Source of the DNA: CAVVIO01 sp963748095
GTDB lineage: Bacteria > Bacteroidota > Bacteroidia > Bacteroidales > UBA10428
Length of the DNA stretch: 6,885 nucleotides
NCBI GenBank assembly: GCA_963748095.1
Contig: CAVVIO010000089.1
Coordinates: forward strand, 1 to 6,885
Direction of reading: 5' to 3'
Below the pieces are notes generated by a model. It saw only the letters and a list, made by a program, of their open reading frames with translations. It was not told the origin of the DNA and did not search any database. The first letter of the stretch is position 1; each line of letters begins with the position of its first letter. Shown here piece after piece: positions 1-6,612 of the stretch. The position numbers were made by a program, and so were the translations under genes.

Positions 1-35
1 AAAAAAGAGGTAGGTTATCCACAGGAAAATACATC

Positions 36-1694
36 TCAAAACCTAAAATAAATAAACGGCTGCAATTCAGCCGATACTGACTGATAGATAATAAACACTA
101 CCACCACACTTATCAGAATTTTAGCATATAATGGTGTGCCTATAAACCAGTCGCGGTATTTTACTTTGAAACTTTCAGGCAGCCAGTGAATAACAAATCC
201 CAATAACATGATCAGCAGGACTTTTCCGTACGATACCACCATTTGAGGAACCAGGGGCCAGTTAAACGAGTGGGTAACCTGGTGCAGCAGATCGTAAGTA
301 CCCTGCATCGATTCGCCCCTGAACCAGATCCGGGTAAAAGTGATGAATGTAAAGGTGAAAAAGATCTTCCAGGTATTGACCAGCCAGTGGTTGCTGTTTT
401 CGTACGGACTTATCTTTCGCCAGAATTTGTAAGTTACCACGCCTATTCCGTTAAGCCCGCCCCAGATTACGAACATCCAGCTCGAACCATGCCAAAGTCC
501 GCCCAGCAACATAGTCATCATGATGTTAATGTTGGTACTGATGGTAAGTTTAACCTTTGGGAACATCCGGGTCAGCAGCCATACCACCCCGATAATAACC
601 GCGAATAATGGAGCCAGCCATAACTTCCCGGCCAGCAATACAATAAATATCAGGATGGTCGAAAGGCTGACATAAGTAAAGAACGATCCTCTCCTGTTAC
701 CGCCCATAGGAATGTACAAATAATCTTTCAGCCAGGAGGACAGGGAAATATGCCATCTTTTCCAGAAATCTCCGGCATTTTTTGCTTTGTAAGGCGAGTT
801 GAAATTTTTAGGAAGATAAAATCCCATTAGCAGGGCAATACCGATGGCAATATCGGTATAACCTGAAAAGTCGCAGTATACCTGGAGCGAATAACCATAC
901 AATGCCATCAGGTTTTCGAAGCCTGAATACGAAGCAGGATGGGCAAAAACCCGGTCGATGAGATTTACAGCGATGTAATCGCCGATAAACATTTTTTTCA
1001 TCAGCCCCTTTAGTACCATGTATATGGCATACCCGAATTCGTATCGGCTCAGAGAGAATTTTTTATACAACTGCGGAATAAAATCGGCAGCCCTAACTAT
1101 TGGCCCGGCAACCAGTTGCGGGAAAAAGGAAACATAAAATCCGAAATCGATCAGGCTCCTGACTGGCGCTACTTTACCACGATATACATCTACCGAATAA
1201 CTGATGGTTTGAAAAGTGAAAAAAGAAATTCCGATAGGAGGAAGGATCTTCGATATATCGAAATGTGTGCCCAGAAAGGCATTCGACCATTTGGCGGCAT
1301 GGGTTACCACTTCGAAATTTGTGTGAAAAACTGAGTTAAGAGTTTCCGTAAAGAAATAATCGTATTTGAAAAAAGCCAGTACACCCAGGTTCAAAAATAC
1401 ACTCAGACCTACCAGTAATTTTTTGGAAAGAGGGGAACGTGCCCGGTATATACCTTTACCTATATAAAAATCGGTAAGGGTCGAAAAGATCAGGATAAAA
1501 AAGAATAATCCGCCGGTTTTATAATAAAAGAAAAGGCTTACGAAAAAAAGGTAAGCGTTCCTCAGCGCATTTTTTTTATAAAGAATGGAATAAAAGGCCA
1601 GCACCACGGCAAAGAATCCCCAGAAATAGAGCCGTGTGAAAATCAACGGATGATCTTCAGAATATAAAAAAATATTTTTTAAAGTATCTGCCAC
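36..1694 (-). CDS. MBOAT-family membrane O-acyltransferase (AlgI/PatA/DltB-like)
   Basis: Predicted multi-pass inner-membrane protein of 552 residues that would pass acyl (probably acetyl) groups from the cytoplasm to a periplasmic acceptor. Visible MBOAT signatures: GPIVRAADF (197-205), CDFSGYTDIAIG (274-285), FWKRWHISLSSWL (310-322, with His315) and LGGLWHGSSW (397-406), where His402 is the presumed catalytic histidine. The C-terminus FIYFRF resembles the FIYFQF ending common in this family. Hydrophobic segments lie roughly at 23-40, 48-70, 93-110, 262-290, 341-376, 391-420, 440-456, 488-504 and 523-541, and the length is normal for AlgI/PatA proteins. The start is GTG at 1694: no in-frame start exists between it and the upstream in-frame stop, and the ATG at 1696 is out of frame and stops after five codons. 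It begins 2 nt after the SGNH gene, so translation is probably coupled. The partner is probably one or both SGNH proteins. The family is certain; the acceptor polymer is not known. Confidence 0.95.
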   Translation of the reverse strand: MADTLKNIFLYSEDHPLIFTRLYFWGFFAVVLAFYSILYKKNALRNAYLFFVSLFFYYKTGGLFFFILIFSTLTDFYIGKGIYRARSPLSKKLLVGLSVFLNLGVLAFFKYDYFFTETLNSVFHTNFEVVTHAAKWSNAFLGTHFDISKILPPIGISFFTFQTISYSVDVYRGKVAPVRSLIDFGFYVSFFPQLVAGPIVRAADFIPQLYKKFSLSRYEFGYAIYMVLKGLMKKMFIGDYIAVNLIDRVFAHPASYSGFENLMALYGYSLQVYCDFSGYTDIAIGIALLMGFYLPKNFNSPYKAKNAGDFWKRWHISLSSWLKDYLYIPMGGNRRGSFFTYVSLSTILIFIVLLAGKLWLAPLFAVIIGVVWLLTRMFPKVKLTISTNINIMMTMLLGGLWHGSSWMFVIWGGLNGIGVVTYKFWRKISPYENSNHWLVNTWKIFFTFTFITFTRIWFRGESMQGTYDLLHQVTHSFNWPLVPQMVVSYGKVLLIMLLGFVIHWLPESFKVKYRDWFIGTPLYAKILISVVVVFIIYQSVSAELQPFIYFRF

Positions 1695-1696
1695 AT

Positions 1697-2998
1697 TTAA
1701 AAATTGACATGCAGGATTTTAATCTGTTTTAACAGATTTTCCCATTCTATATGATTATCGTATGCCTGTAAAAATGCCATGTACAATAAGTCTCCTTTTA
1801 TCAGATATCCTTCTTTATTAAAATGTACTTTGTCCGGTTGCATCATACCGGCCGCATACCAGGTAGCTGAGGAATTAAATCCGCCCATAACCGAATAAAA
1901 ATCCCATACCCCGCAATTCCATTCCCTGGCCAGTTCAAATATAGCATTTTTCATTTTCACTGTATTTTTATTGGGATATCTTCTGTAAAGGTAACTGTCG
2001 TTCGGAACGGTCAGTAAGATGGCTGCACCGGGGATGGCTTTCCGGATAGTTGTAAGTAAAGCTTCGTAATGTGACTTATAGGCAGTCACGTCGAATCTTC
2101 GTGTATAAGCGTCATTGGTTCCTATGGATATGATCATCAGGTCGGGACCGATTGCTTCCAGATGATTCGGTAATAAACGGCAGCGCATGTAAGAAGTAAG
2201 CATAGCTCCGTTTATCCCAATGGCATCGTAATATACTCCCGGATCGTCATTTTCAAAGCTGAGGCCATACAGTGTAAAGTATTTTTGCAGACTGTCATAC
2301 TTTTCCCATCTCAGGTTAAGCCGACTGATATGATTTTCCAGTTCCACCAGCCGGTAGCCCAATGAATCGTTTACAGTAATTTGTTTCACAATAGCAGGAG
2401 TATCCACAACAAGGCTGAAAGATGCAGCATCATCCGGACAGAAAATTTTTATTTTGTTGAAATCGTATGGTAGTGCAGTCCTGCCATCGATGTCAATCTG
2501 CAGAGTTGCCGATGTGTCGCTGGTAGTAATAGATATTCCGGATAATCCCAGAACCTGGCCGTCGTTGCGTTCCACATTTCGGTAGCTTTCCCACGATCCG
2601 GTATAGGATACTTTATAATTCCAGGGATTATTGGTATGGGCTACCTTATAGGGGAATACAAATCCCCGGCTGCCCAGATGTCCCGACTGGAATGTCTGAA
2701 GACGCTGACGAATACGGTTCGTATAAATATCTGCCTGGATATGCGAACCGCCTATATGAACAATTTTCAACTGGCCTTTTCCCTTCAACAGAAGTGTGTC
2801 GTATTTAACAAAGAGTCTCTCAAATGCCTGGCTGTCTCCCGGAAAAGCAAAAATATTCTGGGTATAATCAATAAACGGATATTGTTTAATGCCGAAATCC
2901 TCATAATCCATTTGTGCTTGTACGCCTTGTGAAATGGCTATCAGGCAGATTATTATCCAATTGACGCTTCGTAAAATACTGTTATTATTCGCCTTCAT
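1697..2998 (-). CDS. Secreted SGNH/GDSL-family esterase or acetyltransferase with GGS block I
   Basis: A 433-residue protein with a cleavable signal peptide (hydrophobic 14-24, likely cut after VQA28). SGNH blocks are visible: block I HIGGSHIQAD with nucleophile Ser85, block II Gly near 264 (GINGAM), block III SIGTNDAY with Asn295, and block V DKVHFN with Asp389 and His392. A complete Ser-Asp-His triad and oxyanion residues suggest an active enzyme. Block I reads GGS rather than GDS, but the triad Asp normally comes from block V, so this need not abolish activity. About 180 residues separate blocks I and II, far more than in simple GDSL esterases; the insert (about 110-250) looks beta-rich and may bind carbohydrate. 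It is homologous to the upstream SGNH protein, with similar block spacing. Its first 14 bp overlap that gene. By context it would add acetyl to, or remove it from, a cell-envelope glycan in the periplasm; which of the two cannot be told from sequence. Confidence 0.92.
   Translation of the reverse strand: MKANNNSILRSVNWIIICLIAISQGVQAQMDYEDFGIKQYPFIDYTQNIFAFPGDSQAFERLFVKYDTLLLKGKGQLKIVHIGGSHIQADIYTNRIRQRLQTFQSGHLGSRGFVFPYKVAHTNNPWNYKVSYTGSWESYRNVERNDGQVLGLSGISITTSDTSATLQIDIDGRTALPYDFNKIKIFCPDDAASFSLVVDTPAIVKQITVNDSLGYRLVELENHISRLNLRWEKYDSLQKYFTLYGLSFENDDPGVYYDAIGINGAMLTSYMRCRLLPNHLEAIGPDLMIISIGTNDAYTRRFDVTAYKSHYEALLTTIRKAIPGAAILLTVPNDSYLYRRYPNKNTVKMKNAIFELAREWNCGVWDFYSVMGGFNSSATWYAAGMMQPDKVHFNKEGYLIKGDLLYMAFLQAYDNHIEWENLLKQIKILHVNF
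1721..1738 (-). promoter_or_regulatory. Inverted repeat at the SGNH/MBOAT junction
   Basis: AATCTGTT and AACAGATT form a perfect inverted repeat separated by 2 nt, effectively a 7-bp stem with a 4-nt loop. It lies within the last codons of the secreted SGNH gene, about 26 nt before the MBOAT GTG start. No ribosome-binding site is seen between the hairpin and the GTG, so MBOAT translation probably depends on ribosomes finishing the upstream gene. It is AT-rich and could be chance. Confidence 0.3.
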
Positions 2999-4490
2999 GT
3001 TCTTCCTGATTCTCAGCTATCAGCGGACGGGCCGTTTTTTCATATTTCTCATATTCATAAATAAAGGCATTGTAAAACATTTGTGCAACGATTTTTGCAC
3101 CCTGCGGATTAAAATGCACAAAGTCTTTGCTTGCCAGCGGCGGGTTGGCAAACACCCAGGAAGGCATGGAATTCTTTCCGCCCATAGCTTCGTACATATC
3201 CCAGAATGCCGCTCCTGCATCAAACGATGCTTTTTTTAGTGCGTCTCTTACAATTTCTATATTGGGGTAAGAAATATATTTGTTTTTATCTTTTTTCGAC
3301 ATGTCTGCTACCCCGATCACGATGAAGGAAGCATGTGGCAAAATACTCCGGAGGGTTGTTAATTGCTTGTAAAAAAGTTTTTCGTAATAAGCGCCGTTAT
3401 CCGAAATATAAGGAATGACATTCCCGCCATATTGCAGGATCACCAGTTTAACATTCAGTTGTTTATACATTTGACGCAACAGGCTGCGGTCCATTTTTGT
3501 AAATACAAGGCCGGCGCTTCCTCTCATGGCAATATTATCCACAGCTACGCCTTTTATATCATCCAGCGCTATTCCGTATATCTCCGGACTGCCGGCACCG
3601 CTGAACTTAAGTGTAATAGAACTTTGTGGTTCGTCAAATTTCCAGTCGATAACTTTCAGTTTGCTGGTTGGTGCAAATATCTCCGCGTCGATGAGCTGGT
3701 TATTATGGTAGATCTCATTCATAAAAGGTTTTTTGTTAAAACCATAAAATATCCGGCACTGACGAAAGTGCCTGGTGTTATTATAACCATACCATGATTT
3801 CCCAAACGAGATCCATGCATGACGGGTAGTGGTGTCTTTATAACTGCTTTGTAAGTTTTCCGGTACAAATGTGGCGAAGCTGGCTAAAGCTCCGTAGCGG
3901 TTGTGTAGGAGGGTGGTATCACGGTTTCCGTAAACCGTATACCTGTGCCAGTTATCAGAATTTTTTTGAATCAATGAATAGGAAAAATCATAAGCCTGCG
4001 ATGCCGGAACCAGTCCTACTCCCGATCCTCCGAACCGTTTTTGCAGATTATTTCGGATCAGTGAAGTCATCCGGTCGCCTTCGATCTGCGAATCTCCATA
4101 GTGAAGAATACGAACCAGTTCATTTTTTTTCTTTATTTGCCCCAATGCTTTGAAAATAGGGTATAACACGGAAGGATCGTTCCCCGGGAATTCCAGCCGG
4201 TGGATAGTTCCGCGCAGACTGTCGGCATTTGCCCTTAACGTATCCCAGGAACTCCTGGTTGTATCGGCCAGGTTAGATATAATGGAATCATTAAGGCCTT
4301 TGTTCTGGTTGATTATTTTTTCAATATCGGCATATTCCGTTTTGTTGCCCGAAAAAATATCATTGGCATCAACAAATTGTAAAGTGAGGTTATCGGTAAG
4401 TTTTATTCCCCCGTCAGGGAAATACAATGCAATAGCAAACAAACAGAGAAAAACAGATATAAAAAACAATAAGGTCCGAAAAGGTTTCAT
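2985..4490 (-). CDS. Membrane-anchored SGNH/GDSL-family protein (PatB/AlgJ-like role)
   Basis: A 501-residue protein with one N-terminal hydrophobic segment (about 5-23, after MKPFR) and no clear signal-peptidase site, so probably a signal anchor leaving the rest in the periplasm. SGNH blocks: ILHYGDSQIEGD with Ser134, MRGSAG with Gly324, LQYGGNV with Asn357, and DFVHFNPQG with Asp456 and His459. Block III is GGN without the usual following Asp, but the oxyanion Asn is kept. Residues 45-100 form a hydrophilic, possibly helical linker; the roughly 190 residues between blocks I and II form an insert matching that of the downstream SGNH protein. The C-terminus (480-501) is strongly charged. The anchor recalls AlgJ, which works beside an MBOAT protein, so an acetyltransferase role facing the MBOAT channel is reasonable; an esterase role remains possible. 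It follows the transglycosylase gene after 30 nt and overlaps the next gene by 14 bp. Fold is confident, reaction inferred. Confidence 0.92.
   Translation of the reverse strand: MKPFRTLLFFISVFLCLFAIALYFPDGGIKLTDNLTLQFVDANDIFSGNKTEYADIEKIINQNKGLNDSIISNLADTTRSSWDTLRANADSLRGTIHRLEFPGNDPSVLYPIFKALGQIKKKNELVRILHYGDSQIEGDRMTSLIRNNLQKRFGGSGVGLVPASQAYDFSYSLIQKNSDNWHRYTVYGNRDTTLLHNRYGALASFATFVPENLQSSYKDTTTRHAWISFGKSWYGYNNTRHFRQCRIFYGFNKKPFMNEIYHNNQLIDAEIFAPTSKLKVIDWKFDEPQSSITLKFSGAGSPEIYGIALDDIKGVAVDNIAMRGSAGLVFTKMDRSLLRQMYKQLNVKLVILQYGGNVIPYISDNGAYYEKLFYKQLTTLRSILPHASFIVIGVADMSKKDKNKYISYPNIEIVRDALKKASFDAGAAFWDMYEAMGGKNSMPSWVFANPPLASKDFVHFNPQGAKIVAQMFYNAFIYEYEKYEKTARPLIAENQEEHEGE
3002..3007 (-). promoter_or_regulatory. 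Shine-Dalgarno site of the secreted SGNH gene
   Basis: On the minus strand AGGAAG lies just before the ATG at 2998, with AGGA spaced 5 nt from the start. It sits inside the last codons of the upstream SGNH gene. It is the clearest ribosome-binding site in the window and supports this start despite the 14-bp overlap. Confidence 0.6.
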
Positions 4491-4513
4491 GGGTTATTCG
4501 TTGAAACGAACCC
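4491..4513 (-). promoter_or_regulatory. Stem-loop directly before the anchored SGNH start codon
   Basis: The 30-nt gap after the transglycosylase gene is mostly an inverted repeat: outer arms GGG/CCC and inner arms TTCGT/ACGAA around a 4-nt loop, with a 3-nt bulge. It abuts the ATG at 4490. The only SD-like bases, AAAGGG on the minus strand, lie at its far foot, where GGG pairs with CCC. The structure could tune translation of the SGNH gene relative to the transglycosylase; no T-tract follows, so it is not a standard terminator. Confidence 0.4.
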
Positions 4514-4520
4514 TTTAACA

Positions 4521-6125
4521 TCAACTTTTTGGTTTAATCTTCAGCTTCTGTCCGGGTTTTATTTTACTTGCATTATCAAGGCTGTTCAGTCGCATGATGT
4601 CTGTATCCGTAACTCCCGGGAACTTTTTAGCGATGTCCCATAAAGTATCACCCGATTTCACGGTATAATATTCAAAATCTCCATCCAGATCGGCAATGTC
4701 AAAGTTAACAGTCTGATTATTATTTGAAGAAACTGTTTTTCCGATCGTTGCCTGTTTTTCGGCATAACTCATGGAGTTGATTTTTTTATATTTCTCATAC
4801 TTGCTTTTTGGGACATAAATTGCCAGCCGTTGTCCGGATCGTATCATATTCCTGCGGATATTATTCCAGTAACGGAGATCGGATAATCGTACATTATACC
4901 ACATGGCAATAAATCCCAGGTTGTCGCCTGACTTAACTGTATAGTGCAACTTGTCGTACTTATCACTCGGTGGTTCATAATAATATTTTGTATTAATGGC
5001 AGTGGGATTGGTGATCATCTTATCCGGGTTGAAATAGATAGAATCTTTATAGGAATAGATGGAATCTTCCATATCAATAAAAGCAGATGTATAAACCATA
5101 GGTAGCCGCAGTGAATAGCTTTTATTACCGTAAGCAGGAATAATATCTCTTCTGTATTGCGGATTCATATCCTCCAATAATTTTATCGGTACACCGAGTA
5201 CTGATGAAACCTGCGCGAGATTCAAAGGTTTAGTTATCATAATTGTATCATTCGCCAATGGAAGATCGATATTTATAGGTCTCAGATTGTGCTCTTTATA
5301 GTAATTCATCACATAAACAGCTGCAATAAACGCGGGCACATGTCCACGGGTTTCGCGGGGTAGATAATAATAGATATCCCAGTAATTGGTTTTTCCGCCG
5401 GCCCGTCTGATTGCCTTGTTCACGTTACCGGGACCACAGTTATAAGCAGCAATTACCAGGGTCCAGTCATGATAAATCGAATACAGGTCTTTCACGAATT
5501 TTGCAGCCGCGTGTGTAGATTTTATAGGATCACGTCTTTCGTCAACATACGAATTGATGTTTAAACCGTAAAGTTTTCCGGTTCCGTACATAAACTGCCA
5601 CAAGCCCACAGCCCTGGCCCTTGAATAAGCCCTGGGATTCAATGCCGATTCGATAATCGACATGTATTTTAACTCGTTCGGTACATCATAATAATCAAAA
5701 ATATTATCGAAGATCGGGAAATAATATTCCGACAGGCCAAGCATAACTTCAACCGTGTTTCTTCGCTTCTTCGTGTACATTTCAATATAATTCCTTACAA
5801 TGCGGTTATAGGAAAGGTCAACAACCGAAGGGATTTTCGACAGCCGGTCGATATATACCGAATCGGGGAAATCCGGAACGAGTGTGTCCTCATCAAAAGA
5901 CATCATGGCGGTGTCGCCGTCAAGCGCTTGATTTACATAATAAAGATTCAGCAAACTATCGAGATTACTGTCAAAAGTCAATTCGATTGAATCTTCGTCA
6001 TCCATGAAAACTTCACTCGAATCAGCTTTCTGATCCTGGGCAAAAGTTAAACCTTGAACTACAGTGACGATTCCAAGAGCAATTATTAAAGTCTTTAAAT
6101 TTCCAGTCATGATTACATTCCCCAT
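4521..6125 (-). CDS. Lytic transglycosylase, GH23 (SLT) domain with LysM repeats, MltD-like
   Basis: A secreted 534-residue murein hydrolase that would cut the MurNAc-GlcNAc bond of peptidoglycan, leaving 1,6-anhydro-MurNAc. A signal peptide ends near LTFA29 with no lipobox Cys, so it is periplasmic rather than a lipoprotein. An acidic linker (30-90) precedes the GH23 domain (about 125-270): catalytic Glu159 in SIIESALNP, GLWQFM (174-179), AAYNCGPGNV (226-235) and LPRETRGHVP (255-264), all typical of MltD. Residues 293-342 form a degenerate LysM-like module. Two clear LysM repeats follow, at about 394-439 (YTVKSGDNL) and 486-530 (YYTVKSGDTLWDIA), joined by a polar linker rich in Ser and Asn. 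The start could be ATG 6125 or the in-frame ATG 6110; the latter gives a cleaner signal peptide. It is first in the apparent operon, whose other members look like O-acetyl transfer proteins; O-acetylation is known to block transglycosylases, so the grouping makes functional sense. Confidence 0.94.
   Translation of the reverse strand: MGNVIMTGNLKTLIIALGIVTVVQGLTFAQDQKADSSEVFMDDEDSIELTFDSNLDSLLNLYYVNQALDGDTAMMSFDEDTLVPDFPDSVYIDRLSKIPSVVDLSYNRIVRNYIEMYTKKRRNTVEVMLGLSEYYFPIFDNIFDYYDVPNELKYMSIIESALNPRAYSRARAVGLWQFMYGTGKLYGLNINSYVDERRDPIKSTHAAAKFVKDLYSIYHDWTLVIAAYNCGPGNVNKAIRRAGGKTNYWDIYYYLPRETRGHVPAFIAAVYVMNYYKEHNLRPINIDLPLANDTIMITKPLNLAQVSSVLGVPIKLLEDMNPQYRRDIIPAYGNKSYSLRLPMVYTSAFIDMEDSIYSYKDSIYFNPDKMITNPTAINTKYYYEPPSDKYDKLHYTVKSGDNLGFIAMWYNVRLSDLRYWNNIRRNMIRSGQRLAIYVPKSKYEKYKKINSMSYAEKQATIGKTVSSNNNQTVNFDIADLDGDFEYYTVKSGDTLWDIAKKFPGVTDTDIMRLNSLDNASKIKPGQKLKIKPKS
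6111..6123 (-). promoter_or_regulatory. Possible ribosome-binding site favouring the internal ATG of the transglycosylase gene
   Basis: Minus-strand GGGGAAT overlaps the upstream ATG (6125) and ends the GGGG 9 nt before the in-frame ATG at 6110. No purine-rich site of this quality stands before 6125. Starting at 6110 removes five residues (MGNVI) and gives a conventional signal peptide beginning MTGNLKTL. This suggests, but does not prove, that 6110 is the true start. Confidence 0.35.
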
Positions 6126-6153
6126 TCAATAAATTTATAATTTCATTTTTTTC

Positions 6154-6172
6154 TAAAACAGTTTAAAACAGT
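6154..6172. repeat. Near-tandem TAAAACAGT direct repeat
   Basis: TAAAACAGT occurs at 6154-6162 and 6164-6172, a period of 10 bp, about one helical turn, 29-47 bp before the annotated transglycosylase start. Two sites one turn apart on one DNA face would suit cooperative protein binding near a promoter. Function is inferred from position only. Confidence 0.4.
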
Positions 6173-6187
6173 GGATTACAAAAAGCG

Positions 6188-6224
6188 CTGTCTCAACGAT
6201 AATACAGAGATATATCTGTCTCAA
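6188..6224. repeat. Paired CTGTCTCAA direct repeat flanking a small hairpin
   Basis: CTGTCTCAA occurs exactly at 6188-6196 and 6216-6224, start to start 28 bp. The second copy overlaps an inverted repeat, ACAGA-GATATA-TCTGT (6204-6219). It lies 63-100 bp before the transglycosylase start, where an operator or promoter is expected. No regulator is encoded in the window to match it. Confidence 0.4.
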
Positions 6225-6435
6225 ATTGTAAGAATATGAAATTTACCAGTTATATGTAAAAAATAAGAACACCTTCTTCCTGCGACATATTGCGCTAAGG
6301 TCATTATATTTCCGGTAATTATCCATATTTTTTTTCAACAATTCTCTTATTATTAAAATTGCTCTTATTAACCTGGAAGTGAGCTGTGAGATCTTTTGGT
6401 TCGGTTACAATAACTTTAGCATTTATACTGAAAAA

Positions 6436-6445
6436 ATTGTACAAT
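6436..6445. repeat. Perfect palindrome ATTGTACAAT
   Basis: A 10-bp perfect palindrome in the non-coding stretch, about 310 bp from the transglycosylase start. It could bind a dimeric regulator, but palindromes of this length also arise by chance in AT-rich DNA. Confidence 0.25.
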
Positions 6446-6497
6446 GTTCCATCCGGGATACAAATAATTACTTATTTTTTTATTTTCTGTATTTCAG

Positions 6498-6564
6498 TCC
6501 GGGACATATGAATGAAACAGCATACAATTCTGGTCTGTTTCAGTTGGTATTCAAATAGTCCGGA
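6498..6564. repeat. Long imperfect dyad (possible structured RNA or binding region)
   Basis: Three blocks match in inverted order: TCCGG (6498-6502) with CCGGA (6560-6564), TGAAT (6509-6513) with ATTCA (6549-6553), and TGAAACAG (6513-6520) with CTGTTTCA (6535-6542). The first two pairs have the same 6-nt internal spacing on both arms; a 7-nt bulge on the right arm precedes the third. The apical loop is 14 nt (6521-6534). Transcribed from either strand, it would fold into a bulged hairpin. No known RNA family was recognised. Confidence 0.4.
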
Positions 6565-6612
6565 TACTAAATTAAAGGTGCCATTAATAATAATTAGGAC
6601 TCTTTTTTAAAA

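Larger units (their letters stand above)
36..6125 (-). other. Probable four-gene operon: envelope glycan O-acetylation and turnover
   Basis: Four genes run on the minus strand in the order transglycosylase, anchored SGNH, secreted SGNH, MBOAT, with junctions of 30 nt, a 14-bp overlap and 2 nt. There is no room for internal promoters outside coding sequence, and no strong terminator sits between genes. Co-transcription is inferred from spacing alone. The left edge of the window is 35 bp beyond the MBOAT stop codon, so further genes in the operon cannot be excluded. Confidence 0.8.

Noticed and set aside
15..23. DnaA-box match TTATCCACA (also at 3535-3543).
   Set aside because: Isolated single nonamers, one inside a coding region, without clustering or an AT-rich unwinding region; expected by chance.
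1..35. Terminator after the MBOAT gene (minus-strand T6 at the window edge).
   Set aside because: No stable stem precedes the T-run within the visible 35 bp, and the sequence is cut off.
243..608. Plus-strand open frames within the four minus-strand genes, including 243-608, 3363-3797 and 4150-4518.
   Set aside because: They lie antisense to genes with clear family motifs and show no domain signatures of their own.
5920..5931. 12-bp palindrome TCAAGCGCTTGA.
   Set aside because: It lies inside the transglycosylase coding sequence and is explained by its codons; no supporting context.
6223..6231. Bacteroidota -7 promoter element TACAATTTG on the minus strand.
   Set aside because: It has an extra base compared with TAnnTTTG, and no TTG element is found at the expected distance upstream; kept only as a comment under the repeat finding.
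6462..6481. Weak plus-strand terminator: AAATAA-TTAC-TTATTT followed by T residues.
   Set aside because: The stem has only A-T pairs and there is no plus-strand gene before it, so chance in AT-rich sequence is more likely.
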